From NCBI GenBank assembly GCA_031291415.1, contig JARLJB010000251.1:1-56320 (forward strand): a stretch of 56,320 nt of DNA, written 5' to 3'. The notes under the pieces are model-generated. The model worked only from the letters and a program-made list of their open reading frames with translations, did not search any database and was not told the DNA's origin. Below, one piece after another: positions 1-9,639 of this stretch (the first letter of the stretch is position 1; every line of letters starts with the position of its first letter). This DNA is from Telmatospirillum sp. GTDB lineage: Bacteria > Pseudomonadota > Alphaproteobacteria > Rhodospirillales > Magnetospirillaceae. Position numbers and translations under genes: made by a program.

Positions 1-809
1 AGGACGCAGTTGACTTCCTTCAAGGCCAAGGTGGCCTGGGCGGCGATGAAGCCCGACTCGCGTCCCATCAGCTTGACGACGCCGATGCCGTTGGGAACGG
101 CGATCGCCTCGGTATGGGCGCAACGGATGGCATCGGCGGCCCTTTCGACGGCGGTGTCGAACCCGAAGGACGAGGTCACCAGATTGATGTCGTTGTCGAT
201 GGTTTTCGGCACGCCGATCACGGCGATCTTGGCACCGCGGCGCTGCACCTCCTCAGTGATGCGCATGGCCGCCTTCATGGTGCCGTCGCCGCCGATGACG
301 AACAGCTGATCGATGCGGTAGCGCTCAAGCGTGTCCACCACTTCGCCGATCGGTTGCACGCCGCGCGAGGTTCCGAGAACGGTGCCGCCGCACTGGTGGA
401 TGCCCGAGACATTGGCCGGTGTCAATTCCATCATCTCATGGCCGAACCGGGGAATGAATCCCTGCAGGCCGAAGCGAACGCCGAGAACGCTGGCCACGTG
501 ATAGTTGTGGTGCGCCTCCATGACGATCGCATGGATCACGTCGTTGAGGCCGGGGCAAAGCCCGCCGCAGGTGACGATCGCCGCCCTCACCTTGGAGGGC
601 TCGAAATAGAGATTGGCCCGTGGGCCGGCCAACTGAAAATCGACATCGGTCTCCTCGCTGACGTCATCGAGATCCTCGGGACCGAGACGGATGTTGACCG
701 GATGATCATCGGAAATGAACCGGCCAAAGGGCAGGGGAGAGGATATTGTCGGCACACCAAGGGTGGCGATCGTGGCGTCCAAAGCGCCGGACTTGGAATG
801 GCGTGACAT
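1..809 (-). CDS. 6-phosphofructokinase (3' end cut by window edge)
   Basis: Phosphorylates fructose 6-phosphate to fructose 1,6-bisphosphate in glycolysis. Reading the reverse strand from ATG at 809 (strong GGAGGAATTC just upstream) gives about 269 codons with no stop before the window edge. Family A motifs are clear: TCGGLCPGLND near residue 79, GGDGT near 172, PKTIDND near 199 and GRESGF near 248. An N-terminal extension of about 70 residues precedes the first motif, as in the long PFK clade. The Gly of GGDGT is typical of ATP users, whereas the Lys of PKTIDND is common in PPi-type and in long ATP-type enzymes, so ATP is the better guess for donor but PPi is not excluded. A double-box operator lies 85 bp upstream, shared with the sugar operons. 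Confidence 0.9.
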   Translation of the reverse strand, partial: MSRHSKSGALDATIATLGVPTISSPLPFGRFISDDHPVNIRLGPEDLDDVSEETDVDFQLAGPRANLYFEPSKVRAAIVTCGGLCPGLNDVIHAIVMEAHHNYHVASVLGVRFGLQGFIPRFGHEMMELTPANVSGIHQCGGTVLGTSRGVQPIGEVVDTLERYRIDQLFVIGGDGTMKAAMRITEEVQRRGAKIAVIGVPKTIDNDINLVTSSFGFDTAVERAADAIRCAHTEAIAVPNGIGVVKLMGRESGFIAAQATLALKEVNCV

Positions 810-893
810 GAATTCCTCCAACGGACGGCCCGGTGGCCGTCGCAAGCAAACGATGCCCCATTCTGCTACGAGCGGCTGCGGAGGAAAACACTT

Positions 894-915
894 TTATCGA
901 TAATATTATCGATAA
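894..915. promoter_or_regulatory. Double-box operator upstream of pfk (copy 1)
   Basis: Two perfect TTATCGATAA palindromes separated by TA (894-903 and 906-915), together a perfect 22-bp palindrome. It sits between the GntR gene and pfk, about 85 bp before the pfk start. The same arrangement recurs at 2274-2295 and 8755-8776, each before a sugar-metabolism operon. The neighbouring GntR protein is the likely binder (inference). Confidence 0.8.
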
Positions 916-968
916 TCTATGCGGCTAGGTCGTTGCGCGAAGGGCCCGCTCAGGCTCGCGTCGGTCTT

Positions 969-1679
969 TCAGGCCTCCGTATCCTCGCGCAACATAACGT
1001 CGACGACCTGCGACAGATGGGCGCGAACCGCTTCCCTGGCGCCATTGGCATCGCGGCGGCGCAAGGCGTCGGTGATGCGGAAATGGTCGCTTAAGGTCGC
1101 GTCCCTGTTGTCCAGAAGATGGGTGCGCTGGCTAAGAACTTTGAAAGCCGGAGCGAATTGATTGTCCCACAGACCTTCGACGATGGAGGGCAAGACCATG
1201 TTGCCAGTGGCGGCGGCGATGCGGATGTGGAATTGGCGGTCGGTTTCGTAATGTGATTCCTGCCGGGCCTTGTGCTCGTACATCTTGTCGAGCAAAGCCG
1301 ATATCTCGTTCAAATCCCGCTCAGTGGCCTTGGTGGCGGCCAGCGAGGCGATCTCGCTCTCGATCAGGATGCGCGCCGATATGATATCGAATGGGCTGGG
1401 GCCGATATCACCAAGATTGAGCGGGCTCATATGCGTCCGCTGTTTGGCGGGTTCCTTGACATAGGTCCCCGACCCCGAGCGGACCTCGATCAATCCGGCG
1501 ATTTCCAGCGCAACCATTGCTTCGCGGACGACAGCCCGGCTCACTCCCAACATCTTTGCCAAGTCGCGTTCCGGCGGCAGGCGGTGCCCTACCGGGAATT
1601 CTTCGGTACGAATAAGTTCATCGATCTGGTCCGCAACCTGCTGATAAAGACGATATGTCCCAATTGGCTGAAACGGCAT
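969..1679 (-). CDS. GntR-family regulator, FadR/FCD subfamily
   Basis: A 236-residue transcription factor. Residues about 5-75 form the GntR winged helix-turn-helix, with the typical GHRLPPERDLAKMLGVSR recognition segment and a wing ending in VRSGSGTYV. Residues about 95-225 form an all-helical FCD ligand-binding domain. FCD regulators usually sense sugar acids or related catabolites and are released from DNA by them. It lies between pfk and the ABC-transporter operon, with double-box operators on both sides, so it is the probable local repressor. ATG at 1679 starts right at the conserved region. The gene has no double-box operator immediately in front of it; the nearest lies about 595 bp upstream. 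Confidence 0.92.
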   Translation of the reverse strand: MPFQPIGTYRLYQQVADQIDELIRTEEFPVGHRLPPERDLAKMLGVSRAVVREAMVALEIAGLIEVRSGSGTYVKEPAKQRTHMSPLNLGDIGPSPFDIISARILIESEIASLAATKATERDLNEISALLDKMYEHKARQESHYETDRQFHIRIAAATGNMVLPSIVEGLWDNQFAPAFKVLSQRTHLLDNRDATLSDHFRITDALRRRDANGAREAVRAHLSQVVDVMLREDTEA

Positions 1680-2258
1680 GGTAGGCCTTCTTATTTATGG
1701 TGGCGCATGACGCGATTTTTTTAGAACGTAACCCCTCTTGGCGAAGACCTCGGCGGGTGTGGGTTCGGTCTCCGGCGATGGTGCCGGAAGATAAGTCGCC
1801 ATCCCTCTGCGGCCTTACCACCCGACCTTTCCATTTTCTACGAGGATTGTCCAGACGCCTTGTCAAGCGGCATCGTCGTCGGACCGCGGAAAATCCGCTG
1901 ATTCCCAGGCGCCGATCGCAAGCTGATTCCGACCGATCTCGTATCGCCAGCCGAACCGCTTCATCTCGACAGGTCTCTCGGCGCGTTCCCGGAAAATCGC
2001 CTTTCCTCTGGCTTTCTGGCAATATGGGTTCGGTGGTCGGGGAGTTCCGTCGCGCACTTTTTGTCAAGACACCGGGTGCGATCGTAACAGCGGCGGACCG
2101 ATCCTCCTATCGCCTGTCGGCAGACGATGGGAGAGGAGCGGATGGTCGGTTATTGGGACCCTGCGGGATTCGTTGCTGGGAGGCTGGTCTGGTCGGCGGT
2201 TCATCGGCCGGTCCCATGTCCCCGGTATTCGGACTAACAGGATTTTCCGTAGGGTTTC

Positions 2259-2286
2259 TTGACTGACCGTGAATTATCGATATTAT
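2259..2286 (+). promoter_or_regulatory. Sigma-70-like promoter of the sugar ABC operon
   Basis: TTGACT at 2259-2264 and TATTAT at 2281-2286 are separated by 16 bp. The -10 hexamer lies inside the double-box operator, so a bound repressor would block RNA polymerase directly. The start codon of the first gene is about 60 bp downstream. Confidence 0.6.
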
Positions 2287-2295
2287 TATCGATAA
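2274..2295. promoter_or_regulatory. Double-box operator of the sugar ABC operon (copy 2)
   Basis: TTATCGATAT at 2274-2283 and TTATCGATAA at 2286-2295, spaced by TA. One mismatch from the perfect 22-bp palindrome of copy 1. It overlaps the predicted -10 element of the operon promoter. Confidence 0.8.
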
Positions 2296-2349
2296 GTGCA
2301 GCCGGCGCGCCTCATCACCGCGCGCTGTGATAAAGCGGGAGGAAGCTCA

Positions 2350-3573
2350 ATGGTCAGGAAAATCACAAGAACTCTTTTGGCGTCCTGTGGTCTGGCCGCC
2401 TTGCTGGGCGGCAACGCCTGGGCGGATCAGACGGTGAATTTCTGGTATCACTTCGATAGCCCAGAGAACGTCAGCATTATGAATGACCTGGTCAAGACAT
2501 TCGAGAGCAAGAATGCCGGGATCAAGATTAATGCCGAAAACATCCCGTGGAACAATTATTACGACAAGTTGTTCACGTCGATCGTCGGCGGCAAGGCCCC
2601 CGATGTCGCCATGGTCAAGCTTGCCCAGCAACCGCAATTGCTGGAAATGGATGCGCTCGAACCCGTCGGATCGCGGTTGGCAAATTGGCCGGGCAAGGCC
2701 GATTTGGGCAATAACCTGCTCGACATTTCGAAGGCGAGTGACGGCAACCAGTACTATCTTCCGCTGCAATACGTCGTTGTTTATCTCTATTACCGGGCTG
2801 ACCTCTTCTCCGCTGCCAAACTCAATCCGCCTGCGACCTGCGAAGAATTTCTCGAAGCCGCCAAGAAGCTGACCGTTCCGGCAAGCGCCAATAACGGCGT
2901 CGAGCAGTTCGGTTTCGGCATGCGCGGCGGCAAAGGCGGTTACGACAACTGGGGGCCGTTCGTGCTGTCCCAGTCGGCTTTCGAACCCGGCGGGTTGAAG
3001 TCGGCCAAGGCCGTCGCCGCCAACGGCTGGTATGTCGATCTCTTCCGCAAGCAAAAGGTGGTGCCGCCGTCGGCCCCGAACGATGGCTTCAACGAAATCA
3101 TCTCGACGTTCAAGTCTGGGCGTACGGCGATGATCTTCCACCACGTCGGGTCGGCCAAGACCCTGGTTGACGCGTTTGGCGACAAGGTGTCGGCCGTGCC
3201 GGCTCCCTCGTGCAACGGTGGCCGCTGGACCTCCTTCGGCGACGAATCGACCGCCCTCTTCAAGTCCTCGAAGGCCAAGGATGCCGGCTGGAAGTGGATG
3301 GCGTTCCTCAGCGAAGCCGATAACAACGTGAAGTTCGTCCAGGCAACCGGACAGATGACGGTGACCAAGAGCGGCGCGTCGAAGATGACTTTCCCCGAGC
3401 GCTTCGTGAAGGCGACCGAAAATTCGCTGCCGTTCGCCAAGCCGTTGCCGGCAGTCCCGCAGTCGGCCGACTTCGTCAACACGGTGTGGCCCGTCAATAT
3501 GCAGCGCGCGCTTAACGGCGAAATCACGCCTGCCCAGATGATGGAAGCCCTCGACAGTCATTTCTACAAGTAA
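2350..3573 (+). CDS. Sugar ABC transporter substrate-binding protein
   Basis: Periplasmic receptor of a family-1 (maltose/glycerol-phosphate type) sugar importer, 407 residues. The chosen ATG at 2350 follows a good GGGAGGAAG site; the longer in-frame reading lacks one. Residues 1-25 are a Sec signal peptide ending in GNAWA. The mature start TVNFWYHFDSPEN and a later segment with APDVAMVK near residue 80 are typical of extracellular solute-binding family 1. It heads an operon with two permeases and, further on, the ATPase. Stem-loops after its stop could raise its transcript above that of the permeases. The ligand cannot be read from sequence; neighbours suggest a sugar or polyol. Confidence 0.93.
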   Translation: MVRKITRTLLASCGLAALLGGNAWADQTVNFWYHFDSPENVSIMNDLVKTFESKNAGIKINAENIPWNNYYDKLFTSIVGGKAPDVAMVKLAQQPQLLEMDALEPVGSRLANWPGKADLGNNLLDISKASDGNQYYLPLQYVVVYLYYRADLFSAAKLNPPATCEEFLEAAKKLTVPASANNGVEQFGFGMRGGKGGYDNWGPFVLSQSAFEPGGLKSAKAVAANGWYVDLFRKQKVVPPSAPNDGFNEIISTFKSGRTAMIFHHVGSAKTLVDAFGDKVSAVPAPSCNGGRWTSFGDESTALFKSSKAKDAGWKWMAFLSEADNNVKFVQATGQMTVTKSGASKMTFPERFVKATENSLPFAKPLPAVPQSADFVNTVWPVNMQRALNGEITPAQMMEALDSHFYK

Positions 3574-3590
3574 GGGCTCTGCACGCCCTT
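3572..3590 (+). other. Stem-loop immediately after the binding-protein gene
   Basis: AAGGGC at 3572-3577 pairs with GCCCTT at 3585-3590 around a 7-nt loop. It begins at the stop codon. No T-run follows, so it is more likely an mRNA 3'-end stabiliser or partial attenuator than a full terminator. Confidence 0.4.
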
Positions 3591-3602
3591 AGGGACATGG
3601 AG

Positions 3603-3676
3603 CGACACCCGCCTGCCGGAACTTTAGGAAAGCAAAACGGACAATAGCCGGAGACGGCGATGTCCGGCGGGTGTCG
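3603..3676 (+). other. Large intergenic inverted repeat before permease genes
   Basis: CGACACCCGCCTGCCGGA at 3603-3620 pairs with TCCGGCGGGTGTCG at 3663-3676, leaving a 4-nt bulge, across a 42-nt loop. It lies in the 190-bp gap between the binding-protein and permease genes. In many importer operons such structures protect the upstream message and set a high receptor-to-permease ratio; that role is inferred here. Confidence 0.45.
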
Positions 3677-3764
3677 AACCAATGATCGCAGATCGCGCCG
3701 ACAACTAAGCTGCGTATCCGCCAAAAACAATAATATCTCGAGCCTAAGCCTGGGAGGAGGACTT

Positions 3765-4646
3765 ATGTCTGCCCAATCGGACGTGCGTAGAACGCCCTAT
3801 ATATTGTTGTCGCCTGCGATAATAGCTACTCTCGTCGTAGTCTTCTATCCGATGCTTCAGGCTGGTATTACCAGTCTGTATCGAAGCATCTTATGGAAGC
3901 CAAAAGACGTTGCGTTTATTGGACTTGATAATTACTTCGCGATTCTGCATGACCCGGTGTTCTGGGATTCATTGGGACGGACGGCGATTTGGATCGGTCT
4001 GACCGTCCCATTGCAGCTCGCTCTCGGATTCGTAACGGCCCTTCTGCTCAATCGGAACTTCTGGTGGCGTCCGCTGGCGCGCAGCCTGATCCTCATTCCC
4101 TGGGCGCTGCCCAGCGTCGTGATCGGCCTCATGTGGTCGTGGATTTATCATCCGCAAGTTGGCGTCTTGAACGACCTGCTCATGCGCTGTGGCATGCTGC
4201 AAAGCGCGATGCCGTGGCTGGCCAATCCGGACACCGCGCTTTACGCGATCATTGCGGCGCTCGTCTGGCAGGGCTTCCCGTTCTTCGCCATCATGATCCT
4301 TGCCGGCCTGCAGACCATTCCCGGCAATTTGTATGAAGCCGCCTCGATCGATGGCGCCACCACCTGGCAGAAGTTTCTCGGGATAACGCTGCCGGGCCTG
4401 AAGGGCGTGTTGGTGACGGCCGTCATGCTCCGGATCATCTGGGTCGCCAATTCCATGGACGTGATCTATGTGATGACCGGCGGCGGACCGGGCTATGCCA
4501 CACATACCCTGCCTCTCTATGCCTTCAAGCGAACCTACAGCAGCATGGATTTCGGATACGGCTCGGCATTGGCGGTAACGTTCTCGCTGGTGTTGCTGGT
4601 CCTGATCACCATCTATCTGCGCCGCGTCGGAAAGGACATGAAATGA
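3765..4646 (+). CDS. Sugar ABC transporter permease (MalF/UgpA type)
   Basis: Inner-membrane subunit of the importer, 293 residues with about six transmembrane helices, the first near residues 10-32. The EAA loop that contacts the ATPase is visible as EAASIDGATTWQKFLGITLP near residue 190. ATG at 3765 follows a strong GGGAGGAGG site; the longer frame upstream includes the inverted repeat and is not credible. Its stop overlaps the start of the next permease gene by 4 bp (ATGA), which implies translational coupling. Confidence 0.94.
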   Translation: MSAQSDVRRTPYILLSPAIIATLVVVFYPMLQAGITSLYRSILWKPKDVAFIGLDNYFAILHDPVFWDSLGRTAIWIGLTVPLQLALGFVTALLLNRNFWWRPLARSLILIPWALPSVVIGLMWSWIYHPQVGVLNDLLMRCGMLQSAMPWLANPDTALYAIIAALVWQGFPFFAIMILAGLQTIPGNLYEAASIDGATTWQKFLGITLPGLKGVLVTAVMLRIIWVANSMDVIYVMTGGGPGYATHTLPLYAFKRTYSSMDFGYGSALAVTFSLVLLVLITIYLRRVGKDMK

Positions 4647-5482
4647 CACCCCGTCAAATCAAAACGCTGCGGTCACTTCTGTTTCTGCACCTGCCGATGC
4701 TGCTGATCGTGTTTTTTGCGATCGCGCCATACCTGTGGATGCTGCTGACCTCGCTCAAGGACGAATCGACGCTGTTCACCGCCGATCGGACCTTCCTGCC
4801 CGACCCGATAACTCTCCAGAACTATGTCCGGCTTTTCGCCAAGACAGGCTTCATCTCCAATCTCGGACACAGTTTCATCGTGGCCGGCGGCGCGGTGTTG
4901 CTCGGTCTGTCGGTCAGTATCACGGCGGCCTATTCCTTCTCGCGCTATCGTTTTGCCGGCCGCCGGCCGCTGATGCTGATGTTTCTACTGATCAACATGT
5001 TCCCCGTCGTGCTGCTGATCATCCCGCTTTTCATCATCATGAAGCATCTGAACCTGCTCGACAGCCATCTCGGCCTGATCCTGGCGCATTCGACCTTCGC
5101 CATTCCGTTCGCCACCTGGATGATGATCAGCTATTTCGACGTGGTTCCGAAGAGCCTGGACGAAGCCGCGCAGGTTGACGGCTGTTCGCCGATCGCCGCG
5201 ATGATCAAGGTGGTTCTGCCGGTGACCCTTCCCGGAATCATCGCCACTGGTATCTACATCTTCATTACGTCGTGGAATGAATATCTTTACGCCTCGGTGC
5301 TGGCGGGACAGGCCGTGCGCGTGTTGACCGTGGCAATTCAGACCTTGATCGGTGAATACGAGATCGCCTGGGGACTGCTGACCGCGGCTGGTGTCATCGG
5401 CGCATTGCCGGTCACCTTGCTCTTCATGTTCGTTCAAAGGCGCCTGATTGCCGGCATGACGCAAGGTGCGGTCAAAGGCTGA
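4643..5482 (+). CDS. Sugar ABC transporter permease (MalG/UgpE type)
   Basis: Second inner-membrane subunit, 279 residues with about six hydrophobic helices. The EAA loop appears as DEAAQVDGCSPIAAMIKVVL near residue 172. An N-terminal helix is followed by a periplasmic loop (LKDESTLFTADRTFLPDP) characteristic of the MalG-type partner. It starts inside the stop codon of the preceding permease gene and is followed 31 bp later by the epimerase-like gene. Confidence 0.94.
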   Translation: MTPRQIKTLRSLLFLHLPMLLIVFFAIAPYLWMLLTSLKDESTLFTADRTFLPDPITLQNYVRLFAKTGFISNLGHSFIVAGGAVLLGLSVSITAAYSFSRYRFAGRRPLMLMFLLINMFPVVLLIIPLFIIMKHLNLLDSHLGLILAHSTFAIPFATWMMISYFDVVPKSLDEAAQVDGCSPIAAMIKVVLPVTLPGIIATGIYIFITSWNEYLYASVLAGQAVRVLTVAIQTLIGEYEIAWGLLTAAGVIGALPVTLLFMFVQRRLIAGMTQGAVKG

Positions 5483-5513
5483 GACGCTGGTGGCAAGAGG
5501 AAGGCTAGCCGTT

Positions 5514-6398
5514 ATGAAGAATGCGATTGGCATCATTTCAATGCAGTATCGCCGGCCATTCGGTGTCGAACACTTTGATCAGTTCGCCCGTTGGAAGGCG
5601 GCGGGATACGATTTCGTCGAACTGTTGGTTCCCGATCCCGGCGAAATGGACCTTCCGTTGCTGCGCCGCGCCTTGGATGACGCCGGTTTATTCGCGGTGA
5701 TCACGGCGCGTGTCAACCGCGAGCGGTCCCTGACGGCCGACGATGGCGCGGTCCGTCAGAAAGGCTATGATTATCTTCTCTATTGCCTGGACGTGGCCAA
5801 GACGCTGGGCGTGGCGATCATCGGCGGCCCGCTTTACGGCAGTCCGCTGGTCTTCGCCGGCCTGGCGCCGCATCCGGTGAGTGAAGACCTCCGGCAAAGG
5901 CGAATCGATTGGTGTGTGTCGTCGTTGACATCGTTGGGCGATGAAGCGGCAAAAGCCGGCTTGCGTCTCGCCATCGAGCCCTTGAACCGCTATGAGACGG
6001 ATTTCGTCAATACCGTTCGACAGGGCGTCGAGCTGGTCGCAATGGTCGATCGTCCGTCGGTTGGGCTGACCCTCGATACCTTCCACATGAATATGGAGGA
6101 AGACGACCTTTGCGAAGCGATTGGTTTCGCGGGCCGCCATTTGATGCATTTCCAAGCCAATGAAAACCACCGCGGGTATCTCGGGACGGGCCATGTCCAC
6201 TGGACGTCAGTGGTTCGCGCTCTTGGCGCGGCCGGTTACGACGGCACGATTACCCTTGAGCCATTCCGACGCCGCGACGATCGCATCGGCGTGCCGTTCG
6301 CCCAGTGGCGGCAGCCGTTGCACGACGAACAGGCCGAGTACACGGCAAGCTGCACGATGATCAGGGCGCTGATCGATCTCAACGGGAGTAGAAAATGA
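5514..6398 (+). CDS. Sugar epimerase/isomerase-like TIM-barrel protein
   Basis: A 294-residue xylose-isomerase-like TIM barrel, closest in pattern to the D-tagatose/D-psicose 3-epimerase group, which moves a hydroxyl at C3 of ketoses using a divalent metal. Candidate metal and catalytic residues are the Glu in LAIEPLNRYE, the Asp and His in LTLDTFHMNMEEDD, the His in MHFQANENHRG with its trailing Arg, and the Glu in TITLEPFRR. ATG at 5514 follows an AGAGGAAGG site. The next gene, a dehydrogenase, overlaps by 4 bp, so the two probably act in sequence. An isomerase role rather than epimerase is possible. Confidence 0.85.
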   Translation: MKNAIGIISMQYRRPFGVEHFDQFARWKAAGYDFVELLVPDPGEMDLPLLRRALDDAGLFAVITARVNRERSLTADDGAVRQKGYDYLLYCLDVAKTLGVAIIGGPLYGSPLVFAGLAPHPVSEDLRQRRIDWCVSSLTSLGDEAAKAGLRLAIEPLNRYETDFVNTVRQGVELVAMVDRPSVGLTLDTFHMNMEEDDLCEAIGFAGRHLMHFQANENHRGYLGTGHVHWTSVVRALGAAGYDGTITLEPFRRRDDRIGVPFAQWRQPLHDEQAEYTASCTMIRALIDLNGSRK

Positions 6399-7426
6399 CC
6401 AAACGGCTGGCCTGGATCGGCTGTGGTCGCCATGCCGAACAGATGCTGTTGCCTCAGATCACGCGTCACGACGTGGAGATCGTCGGCGTCTGCGATATCA
6501 ACGAATCGGCCGCCCGCGCCACGGCCAAACGGTACGGCGTGCCCCGGATCTTTACCGATTACCGCGATCTCCTCGATCTCGCCGGCGTCGATGTCGTCGG
6601 CATGGCCGTCGGACCGAAACAGCATCGCGATTTTGCCGTGGCCGCCCTGGCCAAAGGTCACGATGTCTTCATGGAAAAGCCCTGTGGCGCCAATCTGGCC
6701 GATGCCAAAGTGATAGAAGAGGCGGCAGCCGCAGCCCGGCGGATTGTCGGGGTCGGTTTCATGAAACGGTATTCGACGGCTAATCGCATCGCCCATAACG
6801 TCGTCAAGGGCGAAGATTTTGGCAAGGTGGCTGGTTTATTTGGCGAATATATGACGGCACCATCCTATTTCCAGTCCGGAGAGACCGTCGACTATTCAAG
6901 TTTTTATCTGCATCACTGCATCCATTACATGGATCTTGTCGCCTATTTGGTGGCCCCGGTCGAGGCGGTGACCGTTTTCCGCACCGAAATCGCCCCGGGA
7001 AAACTGCTCCTGCATGTGCATTTCGATTTTGTCGGCGGCTCCATCGGCACCGTTCTGATGGGCACCATCCAGTCACGGGGGACGCCGGTCGAACGGCTGC
7101 AGGTCATGGGGGATCATCGCCGTGTCGAGGTCGACGGGGTGATCGATGTCCGCTATTTCCGCAACCCGCCCTTCAAAGCCGACGATCCCGATGCGACTCT
7201 CGCCGACGGAACCGACACTTTGAGTTGGAAACCGAATTTTACAGCGGCGGCGAATGAAGACTTCAAGGGATATCACGCCATGTTCACGGCGTTCTTCGCC
7301 AAGGTGAACGGCGCTGCCAGCGACATGCCGACCATCGCCGAGGGTGTCCGGGCGATGGCCGTGCTCGAGGCTATGATCGCCGGTGCGGCGCAACCGGGAA
7401 CTCGCATAGAGGTGGCAGGGCCTTGA
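6395..7426 (+). CDS. Gfo/Idh/MocA-family oxidoreductase
   Basis: An NAD(P)-dependent sugar dehydrogenase, 343 residues. The N-terminal Rossmann fold starts at AWIGCGRHAEQM, and the family hallmark EKP occurs as MEKPCGANLADA near residue 92. The C-terminal alpha/beta domain carries HHCIHYMDLVAYL, placed where these enzymes bind substrate. Relatives oxidise or reduce inositols, glucosides, 1,5-anhydro sugars and ketoses, so the substrate is open. Coupled (ATGA overlap) to the upstream epimerase-like gene and part of the importer operon. Confidence 0.9.
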   Translation: MTKRLAWIGCGRHAEQMLLPQITRHDVEIVGVCDINESAARATAKRYGVPRIFTDYRDLLDLAGVDVVGMAVGPKQHRDFAVAALAKGHDVFMEKPCGANLADAKVIEEAAAAARRIVGVGFMKRYSTANRIAHNVVKGEDFGKVAGLFGEYMTAPSYFQSGETVDYSSFYLHHCIHYMDLVAYLVAPVEAVTVFRTEIAPGKLLLHVHFDFVGGSIGTVLMGTIQSRGTPVERLQVMGDHRRVEVDGVIDVRYFRNPPFKADDPDATLADGTDTLSWKPNFTAAANEDFKGYHAMFTAFFAKVNGAASDMPTIAEGVRAMAVLEAMIAGAAQPGTRIEVAGP

Positions 7427-7466
7427 AATGCCCGCGCGACCGAAGACCCCATTGGAAATGCAGGCA

Positions 7467-7494
7467 GGCTCTGCGCGCTAGAGCGCAGAAAGCC
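7467..7494 (+). other. Intergenic hairpin before the ABC ATPase gene
   Basis: CTGCGC at 7471-7476 pairs with GCGCAG at 7483-7488, and GGCT/AGCC extends the stem past a 2-nt bulge; TTAAAA follows. It could be a weak terminator or processing site between the dehydrogenase and ATPase genes. Confidence 0.4.
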
Positions 7495-7520
7495 TTAAAA
7501 AGTAATTCGGGAGATTCCCC

Positions 7521-8684
<1,164 letters not shown>

Positions 8685-8744
8685 ATCGAAGAGAGACAGT
8701 CTTCTGAGATGGGAAACTGGGGTGAGAAAACCCCGCTGCATTCC

Positions 8745-8773
8745 TTGACTTGAATTATCGATAATGTTATCGA
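8745..8773 (+). promoter_or_regulatory. Putative promoter of the transketolase operon
   Basis: TTGACT at 8745-8750 matches the -35 hexamer used in front of the ABC operon. At 17 bp spacing the -10 would be TATCGA (8768-8773), a weaker match, and it falls inside the operator. The following genes start at 8836. Confidence 0.45.
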
Positions 8774-8776
8774 TAT
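8755..8776. promoter_or_regulatory. Double-box operator of the transketolase operon (copy 3)
   Basis: TTATCGATAA at 8755-8764 and TTATCGATAT at 8767-8776 separated by TG. It has the same two-box, 12-bp-period layout as the copies before pfk and the importer operon, which argues for shared control. Confidence 0.8.
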
Positions 8777-8835
8777 TGCAGCCGAACCGAGGCCAGGCAG
8801 CGGACCGGCTACAAGAATGGAAGGACGGGACTACG

Positions 8836-9636
8836 ATGACCTTGGGCGAATTGCAAGAAATAAGCCGGCAAATCCGGATAGACGTTGTGAGATCGGTGGG
8901 GACCGCGAAATCAGGCCATGTCGGCGGGGCGGTGTCCTGTGCCGAGATCCTGGCGACGCTCTACTTCAATGCCATGAAATCCGATCCGGCATTGCCTGCC
9001 GAGCAGAGAGACAAATGTGTCCTCAGCAAAGGCCATGCGGCGCCGGCGCTCTATTCGGTGTTGGCACAGCGCGGATTTTTCCCGCGGGAGGAAGTGCTGA
9101 CCCTGCGCAAGCTCGGGTCGCGCCTTCAGGGCCATCCCGACATGAAGAAGACTCCCGGCGTCGATGCCTCGACGGGATCGCTCGGCCAGGGCGTGTCGAT
9201 TTCCGTCGGCATGGCGCTCGGTGCCCGTCTGCACGGATCGCAGCAGAAGATCTTCGCGGTGGTCGGTGACGGCGAAGCGCAGGAAGGGCAGTTCTGGGAA
9301 GCCATGATGGCCGCCGCGCACTACAAGCTGACCAATCTGACCGTCGTCATGGACAACAACGGCTTGCAGATCGACGGTTCCAACGACCAGGTCATGAGCC
9401 TTGGCGACATCAAGGCCAAGCTGTTGGCGTTCGGTTTCGAGGTGATCGAGGTCGACGGCCACGATATCCCGCAGTTGCTGCAGGCTTACACCGTCAAGAC
9501 GACGCGCCCGAAATTCATCCTGGCGCATACGGTAAAAGGCAAGGGGATTTCCTTTATGGAAAACCAGGTCGGCTGGCATGGCAAGGCGCCCAACGCCGAA
9601 GAAATGCAGAAAGCACTGGCCGAATTGGGGGCATGA
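8836..9636 (+). CDS. Transketolase N-terminal subunit
   Basis: Thiamine-diphosphate-binding half of a split transketolase, 266 residues. GHVGG near residue 27 and SKGHAAPALY near 65 supply conserved active-site histidines, and GDGEAQEGQFWEAM with DNNGLQ about 30 residues later is the canonical Mg-ThDP motif. ATG at 8836 follows GGACGGGA; the longer frame begins within the operator. Split transketolases occur in sugar-specific catabolic operons (for example the apulose-phosphate and sulfosugar transketolases) as well as in archaeal-type pentose metabolism. Its shared operator with the importer suggests a dedicated catabolic role. Confidence 0.93.
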   Translation: MTLGELQEISRQIRIDVVRSVGTAKSGHVGGAVSCAEILATLYFNAMKSDPALPAEQRDKCVLSKGHAAPALYSVLAQRGFFPREEVLTLRKLGSRLQGHPDMKKTPGVDASTGSLGQGVSISVGMALGARLHGSQQKIFAVVGDGEAQEGQFWEAMMAAAHYKLTNLTVVMDNNGLQIDGSNDQVMSLGDIKAKLLAFGFEVIEVDGHDIPQLLQAYTVKTTRPKFILAHTVKGKGISFMENQVGWHGKAPNAEEMQKALAELGA

Positions 9637-9639
9637 GAA

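Larger units (their letters stand above)
1680..2349. other. Long intergenic region between gntR and the ABC operon
   Basis: About 670 bp without a convincing gene. Open frames here (for example 1697-2266) are Arg/Ser-rich and lack recognisable domains. It must hold the promoter of the GntR gene near 1680-1800 and the promoter/operator of the transporter operon at 2259-2295. No RNA gene or obvious structured leader was seen. Confidence 0.5.

Noticed and set aside
1697-2266. 189-codon open frame in the gntR-ABC gap
   Set aside because: Arg/Ser-rich, no domain or good ribosome site, and overlapping frames on the other strand are equally open; typical of GC-rich non-coding DNA.
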